Shown here piece by piece: positions 23,159-30,549 of a stretch of DNA of 33,285 nt. How positions within the stretch are numbered: the first letter of the stretch is position 1; each line of letters starts with the position of its first letter. The DNA lies in the NCBI GenBank assembly GCA_024680915.1, contig JAILBN010000076.1, positions 1 to 33,285 of the forward strand. Direction: 5' to 3'. A program made the translations under genes and the position numbers. Under the pieces are notes generated by a model, which saw only the letters and a program-made list of their open reading frames with translations, made no database searches and was not told the origin of the DNA. This DNA comes from Treponemataceae bacterium (GTDB taxonomy: Bacteria > Spirochaetota > Spirochaetia > Treponematales > Treponemataceae).

Positions 23159-24121
23159 ATGAATAATCTACGTAATATATCAGAAAATATCAATATATGC
23201 AAAGGTTTCAGAGGCAGCCTTAAGACAAATGAGCTTTTTTCCGGACATACCACCTTCAGGACAGGCGGGGCTATCCCCTTGTATGCGGAACCTGTGGACG
23301 AGGAAGATATAAAGACAATTCTGCTTTTTTTCAGGGAAAAAGAAATCCCATCTTTTATCCTTGGTGGTGGTTCTAATATCGTTCCTGAAGATGACGGACT
23401 GGACTTTGCTGTTATATCCACCTGCCGGCTGGATGGGATTGCTGTGTGTGAAAAAAAGGATGACGAAGGAACTTTGCTCTTAATATGTGGCGCTGGAACA
23501 CCGATACAGAAAATAACCGACTTTTGTATAGAAAAGGGATATTCTGGTTTTGAATCCTTCGCCGGCCTTCCAGGAACCGCAGGCGGAGCTGTCTTTATGA
23601 ATGCCCGTTGTTACGGTGCTAGTGTAAGTGATGTGCTTGAGTCTGTCCGTTATGCGGATTGTTCTTCTTCCGACATTTCTTTTGTTGACTATACAATGAA
23701 AAAGGATGATTGGGATTATAAAAGGTCTCCCTTCCAGAATACGACGGATATTATTCTGTCCGCATCTTTCCGGGTTAAGAAAGGTGATGGTGAGGATATA
23801 AGGAAGAAATCGGAAGAATTTATTGAGGATCGCAGAAATAAAGGTCATTTCAGGTATCCTTCCGCCGGTAGTGTATTTAAAAATAACAGGAGCTTCGGAA
23901 AGCCCAGCGGTCAGATAATACAGGATGCAGGCCTCAGGGGCTTTTCCGTAGGAGATGCGCAGGTTGCCCCCTGGCATGGAAATATAATTATAAATAAAGG
24001 AAAGGCAAGCTCTTCGGAAATAAAGGAGCTTTCTGAGACTGTTGCTTTCCGTGTTAAAGAGATGTTCGGCTTCTGTCTGGAGAACGAAATAATATTTGTA
24101 AATCATGGCAGTATACGTTGA
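23159..24121 (+). CDS. murB: UDP-N-acetylenolpyruvoylglucosamine reductase
   Basis: The 320-residue enzyme catalyses the NADPH-dependent second step of UDP-MurNAc synthesis for peptidoglycan. It has the FAD-binding elements HTTFRTGG and ILGGGSNIV, the block GFESFAGLPGTAGGAVFMNA, YKRSPFQ, and the catalytic Ser in YPSAGSVFKN followed by PSGQIIQDAGLRG; a C-terminal Glu is in LENEI. The length is normal. The ATG has no Shine-Dalgarno sequence but a TATACT box ends 10 nt upstream, so the leader should be only a few nucleotides. It is divergent from cysS. Confidence 0.94.
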   Translation: MNNLRNISENINICKGFRGSLKTNELFSGHTTFRTGGAIPLYAEPVDEEDIKTILLFFREKEIPSFILGGGSNIVPEDDGLDFAVISTCRLDGIAVCEKKDDEGTLLLICGAGTPIQKITDFCIEKGYSGFESFAGLPGTAGGAVFMNARCYGASVSDVLESVRYADCSSSDISFVDYTMKKDDWDYKRSPFQNTTDIILSASFRVKKGDGEDIRKKSEEFIEDRRNKGHFRYPSAGSVFKNNRSFGKPSGQIIQDAGLRGFSVGDAQVAPWHGNIIINKGKASSSEIKELSETVAFRVKEMFGFCLENEIIFVNHGSIR

Positions 24122-24192
24122 TTATTTTGGCAATATAAAGCCATGAAAACTAAAGAGTTTGGAAGGGGATTATGTGGTTTGGCTCATTCCCA

Positions 24193-24221
24193 TTGACAAC
24201 AGTTACGTTGGAATCTATACT
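24193..24221 (+). promoter_or_regulatory. consensus sigma-70 promoter of the cNMP-binding regulator
   Basis: TTGACA (24193-24198) is a perfect -35, the spacer is 17 bp, and TATACT (24216-24221) matches the -10 at 5 of 6 positions. The predicted start near 24228 leaves a leader of about 15 nt. This is the best promoter in the window, so the gene should be strongly and independently transcribed. Confidence 0.75.
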
Positions 24222-24242
24222 CAGAAAGGGTGGTGATGTAGT

Positions 24243-25424
24243 TTGTTACAGCTTTCATTCGTAAATTTTAGAAAAGACTCTTTTCTTCTTGTTGAGGGAA
24301 AAACTGTCAGTGATCGTTTTTACATAATTCAGGTTGGTCGGGTCCGCTGTTTCAAAGAAGTCATGGCTTCTGCTGAGGAACAGTCTTTTTTGGGGCCGGG
24401 TGATTTTGTCGGCGTTATTCCGTGTATGTCCGGCCATAACCAGATTGAGTCTGTAGTCGCTCTCACTGATGTGGTTGCTATTTCTGTACGTCGGGATCAG
24501 TATACTGAGCTTATTCAGAAGAATACCCCTGTCGCATTAAAGATAATACGCACTTTTGCCAATAAAATGCGTATGCTCAATGAGACCCTTACAAGGCTCA
24601 CTCTCAAAAATTCTGTGGTGGCAAGTCCAGAGCATCTTTTCTCTGTCGCTAGTTATTATGAGAAGGCAGGAATGATCGATCCTGCGATATATGCCTACTA
24701 TCAGTATCTTAAAGCCTGTCCCCATGGTGCTAATGTGGAGATGGCAAAAAGACGTTTCATTGTTCTTAAACCACGTTCTCATGCTGTTTATTTCGAGCCG
24801 CCCAAAGACCCCATACGCTTGTATCCCAAGAATACGATGGTTTTCTGTGAGAATCAGTCCGGACAGGATATGTTCATAATTCAGGAAGGACAGATAAAGA
24901 TTTCTAAGGTAGTGGATGGAAATGAGGTTATTCTGGCCGTTCTAAAGAAAGGAGAATTCTTCGGAGAAATGGCCCTCCTTGAGAATATGCCCCGTTCTGC
25001 GAGTGCGATAGCCTTCGAGAACTGCCGCCTTATGACTGTAAACAGGCAGAACTTCAATCAGATGGTTACGACCCAGGCCCAGCTTATCGCCCGTTTGACC
25101 ACAACCCTTGCAGAGCGGCTTTGGTCTATGTCCCGTCAGCTTGCCAATACACAGATTCCTGATCCTCTCCATAAGCTTTTCGATATGCTTGCTCTCCAGT
25201 TGGAAAAAGAGCATGTACAGTGTACTGCTGGTTCAACTTATCATTTTGATCTTTCTCCCAACGACCTTGCCAATATGTGCGGTATTCCCCAGGAGCAGCA
25301 GGCAGCTTGTCTCCATCAATTCATGGTTGACCCCCGCATACGCATAGAAAACAACAAAATCACGATCCCGGACTGTCTTGAGATAGTGAAGTCAGCGGCC
25401 TTCTATCGCAAGCAGGTGCGCTGA
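24243..25424 (+). CDS. protein with two cyclic-nucleotide-binding domains and Crp-like C-terminus
   Basis: The 393-residue protein contains two CNB beta-barrels (about 8-115 and 190-300) joined by a helical, TPR-like linker (SVASYYEKAGMIDPAIYAYYQYL). The second CNB has the complete phosphate-binding cassette FGEMALLENMPRSASA with Glu242 and Arg251. The first has GDFVGVIPCMSGHNQIESV in its place and lacks both residues, so probably only the second binds a ligand. The last ~70 residues (LSPNDLANMCGIPQEQQ onward) resemble a Crp-type winged helix. A transcription factor is inferred; its ligand and targets are unknown. The start is a TTG with a GGTGG site. Confidence 0.8.
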   Translation: MLQLSFVNFRKDSFLLVEGKTVSDRFYIIQVGRVRCFKEVMASAEEQSFLGPGDFVGVIPCMSGHNQIESVVALTDVVAISVRRDQYTELIQKNTPVALKIIRTFANKMRMLNETLTRLTLKNSVVASPEHLFSVASYYEKAGMIDPAIYAYYQYLKACPHGANVEMAKRRFIVLKPRSHAVYFEPPKDPIRLYPKNTMVFCENQSGQDMFIIQEGQIKISKVVDGNEVILAVLKKGEFFGEMALLENMPRSASAIAFENCRLMTVNRQNFNQMVTTQAQLIARLTTTLAERLWSMSRQLANTQIPDPLHKLFDMLALQLEKEHVQCTAGSTYHFDLSPNDLANMCGIPQEQQAACLHQFMVDPRIRIENNKITIPDCLEIVKSAAFYRKQVR

Positions 25425-25428
25425 TGGT

Positions 25429-26037
25429 ATGAAAGAAAGATTTTTCTTTTTTGTTGTTTTTTTCCTGCTTGTTCCATTCTTAGTTTTTTCCGCTCCTTCT
25501 GTCACCGATGAGGGGTATGAAGTGTCTGAAACTGAGGAAGCTGAATCCGAAGATGATGACGAGATTTATACGATTCCCCTTCCAGACGGGTATTTGAGCG
25601 TACATCTGGGTATGTCACCGGATGAAGTAAAAGCAGCCCTTCTTTTATATCCTGTTTTTGGTTACAGGGGAGAAAGGGATGTATCTATTCTTCCGGGTTT
25701 CGACAGGCTTCTTATTGAAACTACTGGAGATGGGTATTTGGACAGGTGTTGGTTCCAGTTCTACTCAGACCAGCTTTATACAATATCGATAAACATAAAT
25801 ACCCACGAGATGGATTATTACTCAGTTTTCAGGACCTTGTGCAGAAAATATGGAGCTCCCGGTAGTTTTTCTCCGGAAAAAGCAGTATGGAAGGATGAGA
25901 AGGTGATAATGAGCCTTGAGAAGCCTCTCTGTATAAAATATTCTGACGTAGGTATCCTAGAATCCTTAGAGAACTCTTCTTATGTGGAAGAAAGTGTTAC
26001 AGAAAAACTCCGGGAAGATTTCCTCAACAGCTTATAG
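25429..26037 (+). CDS. exported protein of unknown function
   Basis: I do not recognise this 202-residue protein. It begins with a very hydrophobic signal peptide rich in Phe (about residues 4-22, ending LVFSA before PSVTDEG). A strongly acidic linker follows (residues 28-46, many Glu and Asp), then a compact domain. That domain starts LSVHLGMSPDEVKAALLLYP, a pattern reminiscent of small periplasmic domains in which GMSxxEV introduces a helix. No catalytic motif is visible. It starts 4 nt after the cNMP-regulator stop with only a weak site, so it is co-transcribed and probably translationally coupled. Confidence 0.7.
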   Translation: MKERFFFFVVFFLLVPFLVFSAPSVTDEGYEVSETEEAESEDDDEIYTIPLPDGYLSVHLGMSPDEVKAALLLYPVFGYRGERDVSILPGFDRLLIETTGDGYLDRCWFQFYSDQLYTISININTHEMDYYSVFRTLCRKYGAPGSFSPEKAVWKDEKVIMSLEKPLCIKYSDVGILESLENSSYVEESVTEKLREDFLNSL

Positions 26038-26058
26038 TCTGACTGTAAGAATATTTCT

Positions 26059-27207
26059 TCATTCCATTTCTGAAAGTGCGTTCTGGGCAATCACATCGTC
26101 AGGGTCATATTCAAGAACAGCGGTGAAATATTGACGCGCCGAGGTGTAATCTCCCTCTTTTTTTGCAAGGAAACCTAAATTTGACATTATTTTAGTGTTC
26201 TCTGGATCTATCTGCAATGCAGTGTGAAGATTTTTCCTGCAATTGTCGAAATCCCCAGTCTCCATGCAGCATATAGCCAGTTCGTTGTATGTGTCGCAGT
26301 TATTACCACCTAGGGTTATAGCCTGGTTGAAAGCGCTTTTTGCATCTTCATAGCGTTCCAGCCTTCTCAAAGCCCAACCCAACATGAACCAGGCATTCCA
26401 TATTTTAGGATTTTTCTCTATGAAGCCCTTGATCTGCTCCAGGCCTTTTTCTTCTTGCCCCATGGAAATAAAATCAAAGGCACTTTTGAAAAGCTCATCG
26501 TCAAGATTCCGCGATGCAATATCTTCTATTATTTCTTTAGCCCTTTCTTTTTTATACTTCTCGTTTTCAGACAGCTTTTCATCATCTTGGCCGGATACAA
26601 GGGAGAGATAGGTATCCAAGCAGTCCTTGCCTTTGGAGTAATTTTTTTGTCGAAGGTAGAAAAAAGCAGCGTTGAAAAAAGCATCGGGTAAAGGCGGGTC
26701 AGCGGCCATAGCCTCTTTGTAGTATCTGAAAGCCATGTCGTCGTATGCGTCCGCATCATCGTTCAAGCCGGATCTTCTGTAGGATTCTGCTCTTTGGTCG
26801 AAAAACAGGGCTGTGTTCAGGACTGTGGGCATGTCGTCCGGATCGAGTCCTCTTAGTGCTTCGAAAATTTCTTCGGCTATGTCGAAATCCTCGTTTTTTG
26901 TCTTTAATATGGCCGCTTCTGTAAGCTCCTGCTTGATGTTGGGTTTCGCCTTCTTGATGATGCTCCTGTAGTAGAGTATGTTCTTGTTTTCCTTGTCATA
27001 GGCAAGTACTGTGAGGATTCCTGCCAGGATCATCTCTGGAGTGAGTTGTGAGATGTCAAGCTTTGCTTTGTCAAAAACACCAGCCTGTACCGGAAGCTGG
27101 ACCGGCAGAGGTATCGTGGTATCGATATGCATTGATTCCCTTGAAAGCTTGAAATCTTCAGGAATGTTTATAAAAATGATAGAGTCGAGTGGGTTGGTTG
27201 GTGTCAT
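26059..27207 (-). CDS. tetratricopeptide-repeat protein
   Basis: The 382-residue protein has no signal peptide and should be cytoplasmic. The N-terminal ~90 residues show no repeat pattern. From about residue 100 onward TPR motifs recur, clearest in the last third (AWFMLGWALRRLERYEDAKSAF, then NELAICCMETGDFDNCRKNL and SNLGFLAKKEGDYTSARQYF). TPRs mediate protein-protein contact; the partner is unknown. AAGGA sits 5 nt before the ATG. It follows the PilZ gene by 38 nt on the same strand, so a role next to c-di-GMP output is plausible but inferred only from position. Confidence 0.85.
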   Translation of the reverse strand: MTPTNPLDSIIFINIPEDFKLSRESMHIDTTIPLPVQLPVQAGVFDKAKLDISQLTPEMILAGILTVLAYDKENKNILYYRSIIKKAKPNIKQELTEAAILKTKNEDFDIAEEIFEALRGLDPDDMPTVLNTALFFDQRAESYRRSGLNDDADAYDDMAFRYYKEAMAADPPLPDAFFNAAFFYLRQKNYSKGKDCLDTYLSLVSGQDDEKLSENEKYKKERAKEIIEDIASRNLDDELFKSAFDFISMGQEEKGLEQIKGFIEKNPKIWNAWFMLGWALRRLERYEDAKSAFNQAITLGGNNCDTYNELAICCMETGDFDNCRKNLHTALQIDPENTKIMSNLGFLAKKEGDYTSARQYFTAVLEYDPDDVIAQNALSEME

Positions 27208-27245
27208 GATTGTCCTTGTTTATTGGGGTTTATAAGCACATCTGC

Positions 27246-28310
27246 TTACTGCTGTGTTTGATTTGTAACTTCCTCAGTTTTAGCGACAGCGGCTTGTTCT
27301 TGTTCAGCAGCTTCTTGTGGAGCCTGAGTTTGAGACTCTTCCGGTTCTTTTTGTTGGGTTGTCTGGTTTTCTGCCTCTTGTGGCTGGGACTGAGGTTGAG
27401 TCTGCACATGAGCAAAAGCAGCTTTTGCCTGTGCCTGGGCATCTGCTTGTGTGATGGGTTGTTCTGGAGCTGCCTGTGCCAGGTCAGACGGACTGAAGAC
27501 GACAGAAAGCTGCTTCTTGCGTACAGCTGTAAGATATTGGTTTATATGAAGTTTGTAGACCATGGGAACACTTGCTTCATCGAAACGTATTGAAAGGGAC
27601 ACAAGATCCTTCCTGCCCTCTATTGTCTCTGCCCCTACTATCCTTCCTTTTATGCCTACAGGTTCGTGGGTATCTTCAAAATCCAGCCGTATTATGACAT
27701 CTTTATCTACAAGGAATTTGGCCAGTCCAAGAATGACAATTTTTGTTCCAGAGAAGGAAAGATCACGTATTATACAGTGGCGGGGTACATTCTGTATGAA
27801 AACGAGAGTTTCCTCTTTTACGAGCTGGAGTTTCCTTTTGGAATCGACAGAAATTACAATACGCTCTTCTTTTCTACGGATGGCATTTATGTTGGCCTCA
27901 AGCAGGCGCCCTATTATCTCTATCAGATCGTCAGGTGGACGTTGCGTGAAGGTAAGGGTTATAAGAGCAAGGTCATTGGATGTGGCGTAGGGGGTGATGT
28001 TTGTGACTTTTGTGTTGACAAAAAAACACAAGGGCTGTCCGTCTGGTTGTATGAAACAGAATCTAAGGCTGGCAGCAGTATTATCTTTTTTCAGCTGTGT
28101 GTATGCTCCACCTTTTGCACTGATAATAATCCGTGCAGAAAGAAAAGATGTTGAATTTATGATACAAGGCCATTGAGATCCTGCGCATTTTATATATATT
28201 TGACGGGGATCCAGGTTGAGTGTTTTAATGATTTCTTTCGTAAAGGTTATTTCTTTATCACGATACATATCGTAATAGTTAGTAATCTGCTGAGTGGTAG
28301 CTGTACCCAT
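27246..28310 (-). CDS. PilZN3-PilZ c-di-GMP receptor with Gln-rich tail
   Basis: The 354-residue protein has an N-terminal YcgR/PlzA-like domain (about 1-140). A PilZ domain follows with both ligand motifs intact: RKEER (146-150) for RxxxR and D184-L-S186-F-S-G189 for DxSxxG. It should bind c-di-GMP, as related spirochaetal proteins (Borrelia PlzA, T. denticola TDE0214) do. Beyond about residue 285 is a ~70-residue low-complexity tail rich in Gln, Glu and Ala. There is no Shine-Dalgarno sequence. A promoter (28318-28346) ends 7 nt before the ATG, predicting a leaderless message. The TPR gene downstream, in contrast, has a normal ribosome-binding site. Confidence 0.88.
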   Translation of the reverse strand: MGTATTQQITNYYDMYRDKEITFTKEIIKTLNLDPRQIYIKCAGSQWPCIINSTSFLSARIIISAKGGAYTQLKKDNTAASLRFCFIQPDGQPLCFFVNTKVTNITPYATSNDLALITLTFTQRPPDDLIEIIGRLLEANINAIRRKEERIVISVDSKRKLQLVKEETLVFIQNVPRHCIIRDLSFSGTKIVILGLAKFLVDKDVIIRLDFEDTHEPVGIKGRIVGAETIEGRKDLVSLSIRFDEASVPMVYKLHINQYLTAVRKKQLSVVFSPSDLAQAAPEQPITQADAQAQAKAAFAHVQTQPQSQPQEAENQTTQQKEPEESQTQAPQEAAEQEQAAVAKTEEVTNQTQQ

Positions 28311-28317
28311 AAAGTAG

Positions 28318-28346
28318 ATGATAGTTTATTTAATGTGATTCGTCAA
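28318..28346 (-). promoter_or_regulatory. promoter abutting the PilZ gene start codon
   Basis: Minus-strand TTGACG (28346-28341), exactly 17 bp, TATCAT (28323-28318), then 7 nt to the ATG at 28310. Both boxes match the sigma-70 consensus at 5 of 6 positions. The predicted transcript starts at or next to AUG. Confidence 0.65.
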
Positions 28347-28373
28347 TCATTTGCAAGACTTGTATTTTTTTAC

Positions 28374-28402
28374 TTGAAAAAAAATCCCTTATCAAATAAG
28401 TT
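28374..28402 (+). promoter_or_regulatory. promoter-like element before the CbiK-like gene
   Basis: TTGAAA (28374-28379), 17 bp, TAAGTT (28397-28402), then 6 nt to the ATG at 28409. The -35 matches 5 of 6, the -10 only 3 of 6. An alternative -10, TATCAA at 28390-28395, would instead serve the ATG at 28433. Confidence 0.4.
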
Positions 28403-28408
28403 GTCTTA

Positions 28409-29446
28409 ATGCAACAGAATGATGGAGCTTGTATGAATACAGCCAAAAACGGGAAAAGATTGATAGAGTCTCATAAAAGAAATATTTGTGGTGATGATCC
28501 ATCTCCGGACTCTTTCGGAGGTAATGAAGGGAATTTGATAAAAGATAATCCCCTCAATCAGGATGGAATCGGGGAGAAGGAAATATTGGTGGTAAGCTTT
28601 GGCACCTCCTTTAATGATAGTCGTATAGCTGATATAAAGGGGATAGAGGATGCAATGCAGGCCTTGAATCCCGGATGGTCAGTACGGCGGGCTTTCTCGT
28701 CTCAGATAATCATTAATCACATACTGACCCGGGATAGGGAAAAAATTGACAATATGGAGGAGGCCTTTGAACGGGCAGTGGCAAATGATGTGAAAAAACT
28801 CGTGATCCAACCTACTCTTCTTATACAGGGGACTGAATATGACGAGCTGGTGCGGATAGCGGAGCTTCATGCCCCGTCTTTTGAGAATATCCTTCTTGCA
28901 GAACCCTTGCTGGGACTTGTGGGTGATAGTGCTTCTTCCCTCAATCCGGACAAAGCTATAGTAGCCAGGGAAATCACGAAGGAAGCTGTTAAGGAAGCCG
29001 GTTTTTCATCCCTTTCGGAAGCTAAGACCAAGGGAACTGCTTTTGTTTTTATGGGGCATGGAACTTCTCATCCTGCTAAGATAAGCTACATCCAAATGGT
29101 CTCTCAGATGGAGGAGCTTGGTTACGACAATGTTTTCGTGGGGACTGTGGAAGGAGAGCCTGAGGAGACGGCTTGCAAGGTAGTTATTGAGGATGTGAAG
29201 AGGGCCGGGTATAAGAAGGTTGTCCTTCGGCCCTTGATGCTTGTTGCCGGGGATCATGCCAATAACGACATGGCCGGGGACGATAAGGATTCTTGGAAAA
29301 GTTTGTTCGGGATGTCAGGCGCGTTCGATTCGATAGTATGCCAGACAGCAGGGCTCGGGAGAATCCCTTCGATCCAGAAGCTGTATGTGGAGCATACTAA
29401 GGCGGCCTGCAGGAGGATTACCTCAGAAAATACACTTTCTGATTGA
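28409..29446 (+). CDS. CbiK-like sirohydrochlorin cobaltochelatase/ferrochelatase-type chelatase
   Basis: The 345-residue protein contains a class II (CbiK) chelatase domain from about residue 58: ILVVSFGTSF, FVFMGHGTSH (metal-site His), GTVEGEPE and LMLVAGDHANNDMAGDDKDSW (second metal-site His). CbiK inserts Co2+ into sirohydrochlorin in anaerobic B12 synthesis; iron or nickel insertion into related tetrapyrroles is also possible. The first ~55 residues are a polar extension with no signal peptide. Two starts compete: the ATG at 28409 with a promoter-like element 6 nt upstream and no ribosome-binding site, and the in-frame ATG at 28433 with GGAG 5 nt upstream. No other cobalamin gene is in the window. 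Confidence 0.87.
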   Translation: MQQNDGACMNTAKNGKRLIESHKRNICGDDPSPDSFGGNEGNLIKDNPLNQDGIGEKEILVVSFGTSFNDSRIADIKGIEDAMQALNPGWSVRRAFSSQIIINHILTRDREKIDNMEEAFERAVANDVKKLVIQPTLLIQGTEYDELVRIAELHAPSFENILLAEPLLGLVGDSASSLNPDKAIVAREITKEAVKEAGFSSLSEAKTKGTAFVFMGHGTSHPAKISYIQMVSQMEELGYDNVFVGTVEGEPEETACKVVIEDVKRAGYKKVVLRPLMLVAGDHANNDMAGDDKDSWKSLFGMSGAFDSIVCQTAGLGRIPSIQKLYVEHTKAACRRITSENTLSD

Positions 29447-29471
29447 CTTGAATACTGTTTATCAGTAAATT
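29443..29471 (+). promoter_or_regulatory. promoter abutting the start codon of the polytopic membrane protein gene
   Basis: TTGACT (29443-29448) overlaps the chelatase stop codon; a 17-bp spacer leads to TAAATT (29466-29471), then 6 nt to the ATG at 29478. The -35 matches 5 of 6 and the -10 4 of 6. No Shine-Dalgarno sequence is present. Confidence 0.55.
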
Positions 29472-29477
29472 CAATAC

Positions 29478-30287
29478 ATGCTTTTGTTTTTTCTGAAAAA
29501 GAACTTTTGTGATGGATGGGACAATCTTCTTTGGTTGATGGCCTTCAATCTTTTGTGCGTGGCGGTAGTTGCCGGTGTTTATTTCGGAATGGGCGCGGTC
29601 GTGGGGCTGACGATGATTCCCGAATGGCTTGCCATCGTATTGTCCCTCGTTGTTCTTATCGCGGGTATTTTCCTGCTTTCCACGATTCTTTTTTCTGTCA
29701 GTGATGTGTGTGCGAAAATCGCTGATTTCAAGTCATCATCTTATAAGGAAGTTTTCTCCGGACTTAAGAATTCTTGGAAGGATGCCATATTGTTCTCTCT
29801 CCTTATGACATTTCTTGTTATCCTTGGCTTCGTCGCCATTCCGTTTTATCTCAGGATGGGCGGCCTCATAGGAGTTTTCCTGGCATCCCTTGTTTTCTGG
29901 ATGCTTTGTATTTGTCTTCTTTCACTGCAGTGGTTCCTGCCTCTTCGGTCCCAGCTTCATGGCGGTTTTAGAAAAACTCTTAAAAAATGCTTCATAATAT
30001 TTTTTGATAACGCCGGTTTTTCTATTTTTATGTTCTTCTATACATTGATTCTTGCAGTTCTCTCCGTCTTCCTTGCTTTCCTTGTCCCTGGATTCGCAGG
30101 AATAGCACTTGCAGAGAATAATGCTTTCCGCTTGCGTCTTTACAAATATGACTGGCTGGAGGCCCATACCGATCTTACTCCGAAAGAGGCCCGTAAGCAT
30201 ATTCCTTGGGGTGAGCTTATTGCCGAAGATCGTGAGACTCTTGGACCCAGGTCGTTCAAAAGCTTTATTTTCCCCTGGAAGGATTGA
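29478..30287 (+). CDS. polytopic membrane protein of unknown function
   Basis: I cannot assign a function to this 269-residue protein. It has about five to six hydrophobic segments (roughly 17-42, 46-75, 100-122, 125-150 and 178-205). The C-terminal ~60 residues are hydrophilic and include AENNAFRLRLYKYDWLEAH and KEARKHIPWGELIAEDRE. The layout is loosely like DUF624-type or spirochaete-specific inner-membrane proteins. The ATG lacks a ribosome-binding site but has a promoter ending 6 nt upstream. A strong terminator follows. It lies between a chelatase and malQ, and neither neighbour suggests a role. Confidence 0.7.
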   Translation: MLLFFLKKNFCDGWDNLLWLMAFNLLCVAVVAGVYFGMGAVVGLTMIPEWLAIVLSLVVLIAGIFLLSTILFSVSDVCAKIADFKSSSYKEVFSGLKNSWKDAILFSLLMTFLVILGFVAIPFYLRMGGLIGVFLASLVFWMLCICLLSLQWFLPLRSQLHGGFRKTLKKCFIIFFDNAGFSIFMFFYTLILAVLSVFLAFLVPGFAGIALAENNAFRLRLYKYDWLEAHTDLTPKEARKHIPWGELIAEDRETLGPRSFKSFIFPWKD

Positions 30288-30303
30288 TGCTTCTGAGCTT
30301 GTG

Positions 30304-30325
30304 AGGGGGAAGCTCTTCCCCCTTT
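30304..30325 (+). terminator. intrinsic terminator after the membrane protein gene
   Basis: AGGGGGAAG (30304-30312) pairs perfectly with CTTCCCCCT (30315-30323) around only 2 nt (a larger loop is expected in practice), followed by TTT. It lies 17 nt after the stop codon. Confidence 0.65.
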
Positions 30326-30441
30326 CTTCCCGCCTTCTTCCAAGGGCATGAAAAATTGCCCAGCCCTGCTTTTTTCTCTTTTTCCCTTGCTTTCCTGCAG
30401 AACTTTTTTAAAAAGAGATTCCCTAGATAGAAAAAGTGTGA

Positions 30442-30472
30442 TATAGTGACATTGGTAAACCGATTTACTAAT
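30442..30472 (+). promoter_or_regulatory. malQ promoter region with LacI-type operator-like palindrome
   Basis: TATAGT (30442-30447) is a plausible -10. Immediately downstream, 30451-30472 is an imperfect 22-bp palindrome (18 of 22 positions symmetric) centred on CpG, with core GGTAAACCGATTTACT. LacI/GalR-family operators typically have a central CpG and GTAAAC-like arms. Its position over the predicted transcription start fits repression. The -35 is poor (TTCCCT at 17 bp). Between the operator and the gene there is a further ~77 nt of leader without notable structure. Confidence 0.5.
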
Positions 30473-30549
30473 GGATAATTCTGGACTTACGCATTTTTCC
30501 CAGAAAATTCCAAATTTAACGGGTTATCCCGCAAAAAAGGATATGATAT

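Noticed and set aside
23080-23421. Upstream in-frame extension of cysS to give a 617-residue protein
   Set aside because: It runs antisense through the well-supported murB start and promoter region, has no CysRS-like residues, and a strong ribosome-binding site lies at the true start.
24172-24264. 30-codon ORF with a GGAAGGGG site before the cNMP regulator
   Set aside because: The consensus promoter at 24193-24221 lies inside it and its end overlaps the regulator in another frame; a leader peptide is possible but unsupported.
27230-27593. ORFs overlapping the Gln-rich tail of the PilZ protein
   Set aside because: They arise from the low-complexity repeats in the tail; the PilZ frame is the one continuous with a real domain.
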